Program-made: the position numbers and the translations under genes | Origin: Actinacidiphila alni | GTDB taxonomy: Bacteria > Actinomycetota > Actinomycetes > Streptomycetales > Streptomycetaceae | Length of the DNA: 64,000 bases | Assembly (NCBI RefSeq): GCF_900112845.1 | Contig: NZ_FONG01000004.1 | Location: 186,001-250,000, forward strand | Direction: 5' to 3' | Shown: positions 25,773-36,311 of the stretch, one piece after another | How positions within the stretch are numbered: the first letter of the stretch is position 1 | Layout: every line of letters starts with the position of its first letter | The notes under the pieces: model-generated | Databases searched by the model: none | Seen by the model: only the letters and a program-made list of their open reading frames with translations | Told to the model about the DNA's origin: nothing

Positions 25773-26590
25773 GGGGTGGCTCTCCAGTACGGGGTTACGG
25801 TTCGGACGAGCGAGCGGTACAGCTCCGGGCGCCGGTCGGTCAGATACGGCGTCTCCGCCCGGGCCGCGGCGATCAGCGCCGGTTCCACGTCGGCGAACAG
25901 CAGCTCCTCACCGGTCCCGGCCCGCGCCCGTACGGCCCCGTCGGGCCCGGCCAGACAGCTGAGCCCCGCGAAGTGGTACTCGCCCTCGGCGCCGTGACGG
26001 TTGACGTAGGCCAGATGCACCTGGCTCTCGTACGCACGGGCCGGGACGAGGGTCTGGGCGACGAATTCGTACGGCCGCATCAGCGCGGTGGGCACGGCAA
26101 GCAGCTGGGTGCCGGCCAGCGCGTGCGCCCGTACCGCTTCCGGGAATTCGACGTCGTAGCAGATCAGCAGGCCGATCCGGAGGCCGTCGAGGTCGGCCTG
26201 CACGACGGGGATGTCGCCGGGGGCGAAGGCGGCGCGTTCGAAGTCGCCGAAGAGGTGGGTCTTGCGGTAGTCGGCGAGCGCGGCGCCGTCCGGGCCGGTC
26301 AGCCGGACCGCGTTGTGGACGGTGTCGCCGGCCCGCTCGGGGTAGCCGTGGACGACGGCGATGCCGTACCGGGCGGCGATCCCGGCGACACGGCGGGCGG
26401 CGGGGCCGTCGGCGGGTTCGGCGAGTGCGGCCGTCCGGTCGCCGACGGCGTAGCCGGTCAGCGAGAGTTCGGGGGTGATCAGCAGGCGGGCGCCCTGCCG
26501 GGAGGCGTCGGCGGCGGCCCGCTCCAGGGCGTCGAGGCCGGCTTCCGCGCTTGCGGGCACGCCGCCCATCTGCGCGAGCGCGATCCGCAT
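25769..26590 (-). CDS. Carbon-nitrogen hydrolase (nitrilase superfamily amidase)
   Basis: Cytosolic amidase/nitrilase fold, 273 residues, with the catalytic triad Glu41 (TPELSLTG), Lys110 (DYRKTHLFGDFE) and Cys144 (LICYDVEFPE). ATG at 26590 is chosen because family members begin MRIALAQ and AGAGG precedes it on the minus strand; a 21-residue longer version starts at 26653. First gene of a two-gene operon with the flavin oxidase (4-bp overlap). Substrate not readable from sequence. Confidence 0.88.
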   Translation of the reverse strand: MRIALAQMGGVPASAEAGLDALERAAADASRQGARLLITPELSLTGYAVGDRTAALAEPADGPAARRVAGIAARYGIAVVHGYPERAGDTVHNAVRLTGPDGAALADYRKTHLFGDFERAAFAPGDIPVVQADLDGLRIGLLICYDVEFPEAVRAHALAGTQLLAVPTALMRPYEFVAQTLVPARAYESQVHLAYVNRHGAEGEYHFAGLSCLAGPDGAVRARAGTGEELLFADVEPALIAAARAETPYLTDRRPELYRSLVRTVTPYWRATP

Positions 26591-26724
26591 GGGGCCTCTT
26601 TCACCTGGTGGGAGGGGTGTCACCGGTTCAGTCGCCGGTTCGGTCGTCGGCACAGCGGCCGGCCTCCTCGACGGTAGATCGGCCGGTCCTCCGGCGACAA
26701 GACGTGATCATTGCGGCGTCCGGT

Positions 26725-26768
26725 GCGATTCGTTGCGTCTTATGCGGCTGTCCCGGCGATTCGTTGCG
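26725..26768. promoter_or_regulatory. Pair of 13-bp direct repeats upstream of the amidase/oxidase operon
   Basis: GCGATTCGTTGCG occurs twice without mismatch (26725-26737 and 26756-26768), 31 bp apart, i.e. about three helical turns on the same face. A third partial match (TGATCATTGCG, 26705-26715) lies closer to the gene. Candidate activator or repressor sites in the 309-bp gap 26591-26899. Confidence 0.5.
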
Positions 26769-26837
26769 CGTCGGCGCTGCGGGACGGCGACGGGCGACGG
26801 GCACGGCAGGAATGAGGGGCGGCCCGCGGACAGGCCG

Positions 26838-26868
26838 CCGCCCGGTCCCCTTGGCGGGGGCCGGGCGG
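26838..26868 (-). terminator. Hairpin after the PRC-barrel gene
   Basis: 13-bp stem with one G-U pair (26838-26850 / 26856-26868) and a 5-nt loop, about 30 bp past the PRC-barrel stop. Confidence 0.7.
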
Positions 26869-26899
26869 TCGGTCCGGGTTCATGCCACGACGGCCGCGG

Positions 26900-27979
26900 T
26901 CACCGCCGGCGGTCCCCCTCGCGGCCGGTCATCCCGTCCGTGTCCTTGGCCTGCTCCATCTCGGTCTCGATGCGCTCCTTGCGGACCCGGCCGTGCACCT
27001 TCTTCTGCTCGGTGTGCTCCTCGACGCGCAGCCGCACCCGCTCCTTGGCGACGACCTCGGTCTCCACCACGGGGCTCTCCTCGTGCAGCGTCACGTACTG
27101 GTCGGCCTCGGAGATCTCGGCTCCCGTACGCATCGCCGCGCGGTCGGCGTCGGTGATCGGCACGCGTTCGACGCGGACCTCCTCGTGGCGGATCGGCACG
27201 GTCTGCTCGACCTCTTCGACCTCGACGACCTTGTGCAGCCGGGCCTTGCCGGTGGCGTGCCGCTCGACCTTGACGTGCATCTCCTCCTCGGAGCGGGTCA
27301 TGGCCTCGGCCGTGTCCTCGACGCCGCCGCCGCGCGCCTCGGCCGGTCCGGTGCGTCCGGCCGCGAAGGCCGCGCCCTCGGCCTTGCCCCCGCCGGCCCC
27401 GATCTCGGTCTGGGTGCCCCGCGTGGCCTTGTCGTCGCTTCCGGCCATGGCTGCCGCTCCCGTCGTGCCCGCGGCGCCCGCTCCGGCGCCCCTGCCGATG
27501 TCGATGCCGATGTCACCGCTGGACTGGGTGGCGGCGGCGTGCCTGCCCCTGCGCCCGCCGTCGGCCCCCGCCGCGCCGGCCGCGCCCGCGGCCCCGGCCG
27601 CTCCGGCCGCCGCCGCCTTGTCCTGTGTCTGTGTCTGCGTCCCCGCTGCCGCGCCACCGCGGCGCTCGATGCCGTAGTAGCGGTAGAGGTGCTCCTCCTC
27701 CGCGGCCGACAGATGCCCACCCGAGTCGACGTCCACATTCGGGGCGCCCTTGATCTTCTCCTTGGGGTACGGGACCTCCAGGTGATCCTCGACCAGCCGC
27801 GCCGAACCGATCGGCACGAACGTCTCGTTGCTCCCGAAGAATCCGGTCTTCACCGTGACCCACTCCGGGGCTCCCGTACCGTCGTCCAGGTACATGTGCT
27901 TGGCGTCGCCGACCTTCTTGCCCTCGGCATCGAGGACCGGATGTCCCATCACTTGGGGTATCTGTTCGCGCGTGATCAT
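26900..27979 (-). CDS. PRC-barrel plus DUF2382 stress protein
   Basis: 359 residues. N-terminal PRC-barrel (about 5-80; HPVLDAEGKKVGDAKHMYLD), a long low-complexity Ala/Gly/Gln linker (about 108-205), and a C-terminal DUF2382 (YsnF/AvaK) domain (about 220-340), rich in charged residues. Proteins of this layout are general stress or desiccation-associated in actinobacteria; molecular function is unknown. GAGGAGG lies just upstream of the ATG. No known stress promoter could be assigned with confidence in the AT-richer 133-bp upstream gap. Confidence 0.88.
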   Translation of the reverse strand: MITREQIPQVMGHPVLDAEGKKVGDAKHMYLDDGTGAPEWVTVKTGFFGSNETFVPIGSARLVEDHLEVPYPKEKIKGAPNVDVDSGGHLSAAEEEHLYRYYGIERRGGAAAGTQTQTQDKAAAAGAAGAAGAAGAAGADGGRRGRHAAATQSSGDIGIDIGRGAGAGAAGTTGAAAMAGSDDKATRGTQTEIGAGGGKAEGAAFAAGRTGPAEARGGGVEDTAEAMTRSEEEMHVKVERHATGKARLHKVVEVEEVEQTVPIRHEEVRVERVPITDADRAAMRTGAEISEADQYVTLHEESPVVETEVVAKERVRLRVEEHTEQKKVHGRVRKERIETEMEQAKDTDGMTGREGDRRR

Positions 27980-28112
27980 GCTCGCCTCCTCGGGGCCGCC
28001 GTGATCTACGAACGGTCACCTGACCCCTTGCCCGAGAGGACTCCGCAAAACCTCACATGGCGCACTTATTACCTTAAATCTCGAATTTCCCCATGAATCG
28101 GACATGCTTCAA

Positions 28113-28571
28113 CTACTCGGGGCTGCCCGCCCCGTACCGCCTGACCAGCGGCGACAGCACCAGGACCGACTTCGTCCGGGTCACGAACGGCTCCCCCGCG
28201 ATCCGCTCCAGAACCCGTTCGAAATGCCGTACGTCCGCGGCGAAGACCTGGACCACCGCGTCCGCGTCCCCGGTCACCGTGGAGGCGGACGCCACCTCCG
28301 GATAGTGCGCCAGACCCCGCCTGATGTCGGCGGGCGAGGTGTTGTGACGGCAGTACAGCTCGACGAACGCCTCGGTCTGCCAGCCGAGCGCCGCCGGGTC
28401 CACCCGTACGGTGAAACCGGTGATCGCGCCCTCGGCGAGCAGCCGGTCCACCCGGCGCTTCACCGCGGGCGCCGACAGCCCGACCTGGGCGCCGATGTCC
28501 GCGTAGGACCGGCGGGCGTCCTCGGCGAGGGCGTGCACGATGCGTTCGTCGAGATCGCTGAGCAGCTTCAC
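28113..28571 (-). CDS. Lrp/AsnC-family transcriptional regulator
   Basis: 152 residues: AsnC-type helix-turn-helix (about 5-55; DARRSYADIGAQVGLSAPAVKRRVD in two parts) and an RAM/ACT-like effector domain (about 65-145). Regulators of this kind sense amino acids. GTG at 28571 is preceded by TATCCT (28584-28579) and exactly 7 nt, indicating a leaderless transcript and fixing the start. The amino acid oxidase operon nearby is a possible target but there is no direct evidence. Confidence 0.92.
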   Translation of the reverse strand: MKLLSDLDERIVHALAEDARRSYADIGAQVGLSAPAVKRRVDRLLAEGAITGFTVRVDPAALGWQTEAFVELYCRHNTSPADIRRGLAHYPEVASASTVTGDADAVVQVFAADVRHFERVLERIAGEPFVTRTKSVLVLSPLVRRYGAGSPE

Positions 28572-28578
28572 AACTCGC

Positions 28579-28584
28579 AGGATA
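28579..28584 (-). promoter_or_regulatory. -10 box of the leaderless lrp-type gene
   Basis: TATCCT on the minus strand, 7 nt before GTG at 28571, with no ribosome site between. Confidence 0.5.
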
Positions 28585-28650
28585 GAGACATCTCCGGCAC
28601 GCGGCGCCGCGGGGCCGGTCCGCCCGCGGGGCACCGCCCGCGGCGCCGGC

Positions 28651-29595
28651 TCACTCTTCGGCGGCCAGCATCCGCAGCGACGCCTCCCAGAGCCGGTCGG
28701 CGCCGTCCGGGTCGAGCGCGTAGGCCGCGACACCGGTGAAGTCGCCGGGCGCGCGCCGTACGACCACCGGCGCCTGCGCGCAGTCCTCGAAGTACCGGCC
28801 GCCGACGCCGTCGAGCAGTGGTGAGGCGGCGAGCAGGACGGAGGTGGCCGCGCCCTGTTCGGCGGTCTTGCGCCGCTCCGGCGGGGTGAGCAGCCTGCCG
28901 CCGACGTGCCGCTGGAGGTTGGTCGCGATGGCGCCCGGATTGAGGGCGTTGGCAGTGATGTCGTCGGCCGCCCAGCGGGCCGTGGCACCCACCGCGAACA
29001 GCACATTGGCGGTCTTGGACTGCCCGTAGGCGAGCGCCGGGTCGTAGGGGCGGATGTGGAAGTGCGGGTCGTCCAGGACGACGGGCGACAGCAGATTGGC
29101 GCTGGAGCTGACGGCGACGATCCGGGCGCCGCGCGCGGCGGCCAGGGCGCCGTGCAGCGCCGTCGTCAGCGCGAAGTGGCCGAGGTGGTTGGTGGCGAAC
29201 TGCCACTCCCAGCCCTCGGGGGTGTGCTGCTCGGGCGTGGCCATCACCCCGGCGTTGTTGACCAGGATGTGCAGCGGACCGTCCCAGCGCGCGGCGAAAT
29301 CCGCGACCGACGCGCGGTCGGTCAGGTCGAGGCGGGCGACGCGTACGGAGGCGGCGCCGGCGCCGGCGGTGATGTCGGCGGCGGCCTTCTCGCCGGCGGC
29401 GGTGTCACGTACGGCGAGCGTGACCTCGGCCCCGGCGCCGGCCAGGGCCCGCGCGGTCTCGACCCCGATCCCCGAGGCGCCGCCGGTGACGACGGCCCGC
29501 CGCCCGGTGAGGTCGACGCCGCGGACGACCTCGGCGGCGGTCGAGGCGAAGCCGAAGGGAGTGCTGACAGGTGTGTTCGTGGCGGTGCGTGTCAT
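28651..29595 (-). CDS. Short-chain dehydrogenase/reductase
   Basis: NAD(P)-dependent SDR of 314 residues, WWOX/retinol-dehydrogenase-like subgroup. Rossmann motif TGGASGIG (about 37-44), NNAGVM, catalytic Ser in VAVSSSANL and Tyr/Lys in YGQSK. Substrate unknown. N-terminal extension of about 20 residues before the fold. Stands alone between guaB1 and the Lrp gene. Confidence 0.92.
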   Translation of the reverse strand: MTRTATNTPVSTPFGFASTAAEVVRGVDLTGRRAVVTGGASGIGVETARALAGAGAEVTLAVRDTAAGEKAAADITAGAGAASVRVARLDLTDRASVADFAARWDGPLHILVNNAGVMATPEQHTPEGWEWQFATNHLGHFALTTALHGALAAARGARIVAVSSSANLLSPVVLDDPHFHIRPYDPALAYGQSKTANVLFAVGATARWAADDITANALNPGAIATNLQRHVGGRLLTPPERRKTAEQGAATSVLLAASPLLDGVGGRYFEDCAQAPVVVRRAPGDFTGVAAYALDPDGADRLWEASLRMLAAEE

Positions 29596-29715
29596 GGCTC
29601 CACCGTCGCGCGCGCCCCCGGGCCGGACCAGACCCCGCTGTTCCGGGTACTCCCGGGGACACCCTCAGGCGGCGGCGACGGCACCGCCCCCCTCACGCAC
29701 CGGCACCGGCACCGA

Positions 29716-31587
<1,872 letters not shown>

Positions 31588-31591
<4 letters not shown>

Positions 31592-32052
31592 CGGAGCACC
31601 GCCTCGAAGCTCTGGTAGTGGTCGTCGGTGTAGAAGAGTTCGTCATTGCGGCCGGTGACGATCCGCCGCGCGCCGCGGTCCCGGGAGCCCGGGGTGGGCA
31701 CGGTGTACTCGTGGTAGTAGCCGCGCGGATGGGAGGGCAGTTCCTTCTCCAGATTGCCGAAGACGATGCCGTCCCTGCGGTACGGGTAAGGACCGCCGCG
31801 GTCGATCAGCGCGAGGGTGTCGCGGGCCTGCGCGGGCAGGTCGGCGGCGCGCACCGTGCGATGGCCGTCCGCCCACGCCGGGGCGCTCGCGGTGGCCGAA
31901 GAACCGGACGAGTGCCCGGAAGAGTGCCCGGTCGAGTGCGCGGCGGCCGGGCTCGCCGAGGAGTCCGCGCAGCCGCCGAGGAGCGCGCAGAACAGGGCGA
32001 GCAGGCAGGTGGCGAGCACGGCGGCGGCCGCGCGCGGAAGGGTCCGCAGCAT
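31588..32052 (-). CDS. Exported guanyl-specific ribonuclease (barnase/RNase Sa family)
   Basis: About 154 residues. An N-terminal hydrophobic segment ends in a lipobox-like LLGGC (Cys28), so the protein may be a lipoprotein or processed and released. After a Ser/His-rich linker (about 30-60) comes an RNase Sa-like domain with all three catalytic residues: Glu115 (YHEYTV), Arg126 (SRDRGARR) and His145 (TDDHYQSF). The start is uncertain: ATG at 32052 gives a normal signal sequence, but ATGs at 32073 and 32079 are in frame. Translationally coupled to barstar. Confidence 0.88.
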
Positions 32053-32147
32053 GCCGCCGATGCTGCCACACATGATCATCGGCGACGTGGAACGGCACTC
32101 CGTGCCGTGTACGGCACCGGCGCTACTTCTCCCGGTCCGCCCAGCGG

Positions 32148-33158
32148 CTACTCGTCCGGGTCCGCCCGGTCCAGCGCGGGCCGCGGCGCGGGGGCGGTCG
32201 AGGAGAGCAGTTGCTCGGCCGCCGCGGTGTCCGTCACCAGGCTGGTGACCAGCCCCGAGCGGAGCACCGCGTCGATGGCGCCCGCCTTGCGCCGGCCGCC
32301 GGCGATGGCCAGTACCTCGGGGATGCGCCGCAGCCGGTCCGCCTCGATGGTGATGCAGCGCTCGCCGAGGTCGCGGCCGACCCGGCGGCCCTGCGCGTCG
32401 AACAGGTGCGAGGACATCTCGGCCGCGACACCGAGGCCCACGTAATGCTCGCGCTCCTTGTCGGTGAGCGCGTCGTGCACGGTCGAGATGCCCGCTTCCC
32501 AGGAGCCGATGGAGACCACGGCGACGGTGACCTTCTCGAAGTAGCCCATGGCGGCGGCGATCCCGCTCTGCGCGCGCAGCGCTGCGGCCGTCGCGGGGTC
32601 GGCGAGCACCATCGGCGCGTACAGCGGGTGCGCCTCGCCGCCGGAGACGGCGGCCGCGGTGCGGACCGCCTCGACCGAGCCGCGTTCCGTGGTGCCCACG
32701 TCGTACACGCCGGTGAGCTGGACGACCGTGCAGGGCGCCAGGCGTTCCAGCGCGTTGGCCATGGTGATGATGGAGCGGCCCCAGGCCAGGCCCAGGACGT
32801 CGCCGTCGTCCACCAGTTCGCCGAGCAGTCCGGCGGCGACCGCGCCGAGATTCTCCGGGTCGGGCGCGTCCGCCTGGTCGGGCGGGGTCTCGACGACGAC
32901 CGCGTGCCGCAGTCCGTAGTGCGCGCGCAGGGCGTCGGAGCGTTCGGCGTCCAGTTCGGCGGGGACGCGGATCTCGATTCTCACCAGGTCGCGTTCGAGG
33001 GCGGTCTCCAGGACTCTGGCCACCTTGAAGCGGCTGACTCCGAATTCCTCGGCGATCTGGATTTTGGACTTGCCCTCCAGGTAGAAGCGACGTGCCATCG
33101 CCGCTGCCTGGACCATCTCGCCGGGGCCCATGCGCACCTGTGTGCGGCCTGTGCTCAC
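32148..33158 (-). CDS. SorC/DeoR-type sugar-binding transcriptional regulator
   Basis: 336 residues: N-terminal helix-turn-helix (about 20-55; GKSKIQIAEEFGVSRFKVARV) and a SorC sugar-binding domain (about 60-320; LGLAWGRSI, GSWEAG, VGDICGRF-like region). GTG at 33158 follows GGGGAGA. Directly upstream lies an 18-bp tandem repeat suited to self-regulation. Effector presumably a phosphorylated sugar; neighbours give no clear pathway, though rpe (pentose phosphate) is next. Confidence 0.9.
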   Translation of the reverse strand: MSTGRTQVRMGPGEMVQAAAMARRFYLEGKSKIQIAEEFGVSRFKVARVLETALERDLVRIEIRVPAELDAERSDALRAHYGLRHAVVVETPPDQADAPDPENLGAVAAGLLGELVDDGDVLGLAWGRSIITMANALERLAPCTVVQLTGVYDVGTTERGSVEAVRTAAAVSGGEAHPLYAPMVLADPATAAALRAQSGIAAAMGYFEKVTVAVVSIGSWEAGISTVHDALTDKEREHYVGLGVAAEMSSHLFDAQGRRVGRDLGERCITIEADRLRRIPEVLAIAGGRRKAGAIDAVLRSGLVTSLVTDTAAAEQLLSSTAPAPRPALDRADPDE

Positions 33159-33172
33159 GTCGGTTCTCCCCA

Positions 33173-33208
33173 GTTGCCCATCTGATCCGCGTTGCCCGTC
33201 TGATCCGC
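33173..33208. repeat. 18-bp tandem repeat upstream of the SorC regulator
   Basis: GTTGCCCATCTGATCCGC (33173-33190) is followed without gap by GTTGCCCGTCTGATCCGC (33191-33208), one mismatch. It ends 15 bp before the GTG and touches the ribosome site region, so protein binding here would block the gene. Confidence 0.75.
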
Positions 33209-33295
33209 TCCGCGCTCATCCTCGCAGATCGCGCTGTGTTACGGGCGCGTAGCGACCATGCTTCCGCCCGTGGTAACCCCTGGTAGGCGCCACCG

Positions 33296-33970
33296 TCACC
33301 GGGGGCGGTCCACGCCCTTCGCAGCGGCCTGCTCGCGCAGCGCCCGCACCGCCATCGCGGGGTCGTCCGCGCCGTAGACCGCGGAGCCCGCGACGAAGAC
33401 GTCAGCGCCCGCCTCCGCGCACCGCTCGATCGTCTCGGCCGAGACGCCGCCGTCGACCTGGAGCCACAGGTCGAGGCCGTGCCGGTCGATCAGCTGCCGG
33501 GTGCGGCGGATCTTCGGCAGCATGATGTCGAGGAACGCCTGGCCGCCGAAGCCCGGCTCCACCGTCATGATCAGCAGCATGTCGAGTTCCGGCAGCAGGT
33601 CCTCGTAGGGCTCGATCGCGGTGGCCGGCTTGAGCGCCATCGACGCCCGCGCGCCCTTGGCCCGGATCTCCCTGGCCAGCCGGACCGGGGCCGCCGCGGC
33701 CTCCACATGGAAGGTCACCGAGCCCGCGCCGGCCTCCACGTACGCAGGCGCCCAGCGGTCGGGGGCCTCGATCATCAGGTGGCAGTCGAGCGGGGTGTCG
33801 GTCGCCCTGCTGAGCGACTCGACGACCGGAACGCCCAGCGTGAGGTTGGGGACGAAGTGGTTGTCCATGACGTCGACATGGAGCCAGTCGGCACCCTGGA
33901 CCGCCTTCGCCTCCTCGGCGAGCCGCGCGAAGTCCGCGGAAAGAATGCTGGGGTTGATCTGGACGCTCAT
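33296..33970 (-). CDS. rpe: Ribulose-phosphate 3-epimerase
   Basis: Interconverts ribulose 5-phosphate and xylulose 5-phosphate. 224 residues, full length, with conserved motifs [20 protein letters not shown] (metal/catalytic Asp and His), [10 protein letters not shown] and [13 protein letters not shown] at 33970; a longer upstream frame to 34732 is the shadow of the MMPL gene. In streptomycetes it normally follows rsmB and fmt; here an MMPL gene in the opposite direction separates it. Confidence 0.97.
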   Translation of the reverse strand: MSVQINPSILSADFARLAEEAKAVQGADWLHVDVMDNHFVPNLTLGVPVVESLSRATDTPLDCHLMIEAPDRWAPAYVEAGAGSVTFHVEAAAAPVRLAREIRAKGARASMALKPATAIEPYEDLLPELDMLLIMTVEPGFGGQAFLDIMLPKIRRTRQLIDRHGLDLWLQVDGGVSAETIERCAEAGADVFVAGSAVYGADDPAMAVRALREQAAAKGVDRPR

Positions 33971-34133
33971 GGGTCCAGCAAACCAGATCCCGGGGCCCGG
34001 TGTTTCCCCCGTGCCACTACGGCGATCCGGCGGGCGTACGGCGAACGTCAGTGCCATGCTGGTGCCGATCACTCCCCGGACCGGCGCGGCGGGGAGCAGG
34101 GGGACACCACGAGCGAGGCTGGGGGCGGCTCTC

Positions 34134-36284
34134 ATGGCGGACGGACCCGGACGGACGGCGCAGGTGGTCTGCGGGCGGCGCAGCAAATGGGTCGTGCTCG
34201 CCCTGTGGGTCGTCGTGCTGGTGGTGGTCTCGCCGCTGGCCCAGAAGCTCACCGACGCGCAGAAGAACGACTCGGCGAGCTGGCTGCCGAGCAACGCCGA
34301 GTCCACCCAAGTGCTGGACCTCCAGAAGGAGTTCGTACCGGAGAGCGCGCCCGCGGTCGTCGTGTACACCCGGCCGGGCGGGCTGACCGACGCCGATGTG
34401 ACGAAGATCGGCAAGGACGCGGCGTCGATCAGGACGCTCACCGCGCACGGCATCGTCGGCACCCGCTCGGTCGGCCCGCAGCTGGACCGGAAGTCCGCGC
34501 CGCGCGCCGCACAGCTCATCGTGCCGATCACCATCGACCCGAGCGGCTGGACCGCGATCTCGGACGCGGTCAAGGAGATCCGGCACACCGCGGAGCGGAA
34601 CGCCGACGGCCTCCAGGTGCACATCACAGGACCCGGCGGTTTCTCCGCCGACTCCGCCGACGCCTTCGCCGGGATCGACGGCACCCTGCTGTACGCGGCG
34701 CTGGCCGTCGTCATCGTGATCCTGCTGATCACCTACCGGAGCCTGAGCCTGCTGTTCCTGCCGGTGGTCTCGGTGGTCGGCGCGCTGTTCAGCGCCGAGG
34801 CGGTGATCTATCTGCTCGCGAAGCACGCCGGTCTGGTGGTGAACGCGCAGAGCGCGGGCATCCTGACCGTGCTGGTCTTCGGCGCCGGTACGGACTACGC
34901 GCTGCTGCTGGTCGCCCGCTACCGCGAGGAGCTGCGCAATCACGAGGACCGGCACGAGGCGATGGCGCTCGCGCTGCACCGCGCGGGCCCGGCGATCATC
35001 GCCAGCGCCGCCACGGTGGCGCTGAGCATGCTGTGCCTGCTGGCCGCCGACATGAACTCGACCTCGGGTCTCGGCCCGGTCGCCGCGATCGGTGTGGCGG
35101 TGGCGCTGCTGGCGATGCTGACGCTGTTCCCCGCGCTGCTGGTGATCTTCGGCCGCTGGGTGTTCTGGCCCGCGATCCCGCACGTGGGCACCGCGGAGCC
35201 GACCAAGAGCGGGGTGTGGGCGCGGATCGGCACCGCCGTCGGCCGCCGGCCGCGGTCGGTGTGGATCACCACGGTGCTGGTGCTCGGCGCGCTCGCCCTC
35301 GGTCTGACCTCGCTGAAGGCGACCGGCCTGTCGAGCGCGGACAGCTTCACCAACACCCCGGATTCGGTGACCGGTCAGAAGGTGCAGGCCCGCTACTTCC
35401 CGGCCGGCGGCGGCCAGCCGCTGGTGGTGATCGCCCGCGCGGACGCCGCCGGTCCGGTGCGTACGGCGCTGGTGGGGGTCGAGGGTGTCGTGCCGGCATC
35501 GGTGGGCACCCCGCCGGGGGTGGCCGCGCAGAAGAACGGGCGGGTCTATCTGGAGGCGACGCTCACCGATCCCGCCGACAGCAAGGCCGCCCAGCGGACC
35601 GTCGAGCGGGCCCGTACGGCGCTGCACCAAGTCCCCGACGCGGATGCCCTGGTGGGCGGCGGCACCGCCGTGCAGAAGGACACCAACAAAGCGGCCACGC
35701 ACGACAACAAGCTGCTGATCCCGCTCATCCTGCTGGTCGTGCTGCTGATCCTGGCGCTGTTGCTGCGCGCCCTGGTGGCGCCGCTGATCCTGATGGCGAC
35801 GGTGGTGCTGTCCTTCGCCGCCGCGCTCGGCGTCAGTTCGATGGTCTTCCGGCACGTCTTCGACTACGCGGGCGAGGACACGGCCTTCCCGCTGTTCGTC
35901 TTCGTGTTCCTGGTCGCGCTGGGCATCGACTACAACATCTTCCTGATGACCCGGATCCGCGAGGAGACCGTACGCCTCGGCACCCGCGACGGCGTCCGTA
36001 CCGGCCTCGCGGCGACCGGCGGCGTCATCACCTCGGCGGGTCTGGTGCTCGCGGGCACCTTCGCGGTGCTGGGCACGCTGCCGGTGGTCGGTTTCGCCGA
36101 GATCGGCTTCGCGGTGGCCTTCGGTGTCCTGCTGGACACCTTCGTCGTCCGCTCGGTGCTGGTCTCCGCGATCACCCTGGACCTCGGCCACCGGGTCTGG
36201 TGGCCGAGCAGGCTGGACGCGCCGGGCCACCGGCCGCCCGCCGCCGCGACGGAGTCCCGGGAGGAACCGGCCGAGCGACGGTAG
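34134..36284 (+). CDS. MMPL-family RND transporter
   Basis: 716 residues, two MMPL repeats, each with one leading membrane helix, a large extracytoplasmic loop and five clustered helices (for example [20 protein letters not shown]). Proton-relay Asp/Tyr pairs lie in [11 protein letters not shown] and [11 protein letters not shown]. Members export lipids or lipid-linked compounds, or drugs. ATG at 34134 gives the family start; an in-frame ATG at 34056 is possible. Ends 27 bp from the convergent rsmB. Confidence 0.92.
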   Translation: MADGPGRTAQVVCGRRSKWVVLALWVVVLVVVSPLAQKLTDAQKNDSASWLPSNAESTQVLDLQKEFVPESAPAVVVYTRPGGLTDADVTKIGKDAASIRTLTAHGIVGTRSVGPQLDRKSAPRAAQLIVPITIDPSGWTAISDAVKEIRHTAERNADGLQVHITGPGGFSADSADAFAGIDGTLLYAALAVVIVILLITYRSLSLLFLPVVSVVGALFSAEAVIYLLAKHAGLVVNAQSAGILTVLVFGAGTDYALLLVARYREELRNHEDRHEAMALALHRAGPAIIASAATVALSMLCLLAADMNSTSGLGPVAAIGVAVALLAMLTLFPALLVIFGRWVFWPAIPHVGTAEPTKSGVWARIGTAVGRRPRSVWITTVLVLGALALGLTSLKATGLSSADSFTNTPDSVTGQKVQARYFPAGGGQPLVVIARADAAGPVRTALVGVEGVVPASVGTPPGVAAQKNGRVYLEATLTDPADSKAAQRTVERARTALHQVPDADALVGGGTAVQKDTNKAATHDNKLLIPLILLVVLLILALLLRALVAPLILMATVVLSFAAALGVSSMVFRHVFDYAGEDTAFPLFVFVFLVALGIDYNIFLMTRIREETVRLGTRDGVRTGLAATGGVITSAGLVLAGTFAVLGTLPVVGFAEIGFAVAFGVLLDTFVVRSVLVSAITLDLGHRVWWPSRLDAPGHRPPAAATESREEPAERR

Positions 36285-36311
36285 CCGGGCGGTGGTCCCC
36301 GGTCCGGTGCC

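Noticed and set aside
32102..32117. GTGCCGTGTACGGCAC palindrome between the SorC gene and the RNase gene
   Set aside because: Loop too short for a terminator and no flanking promoter seen; could be chance in GC-rich DNA.
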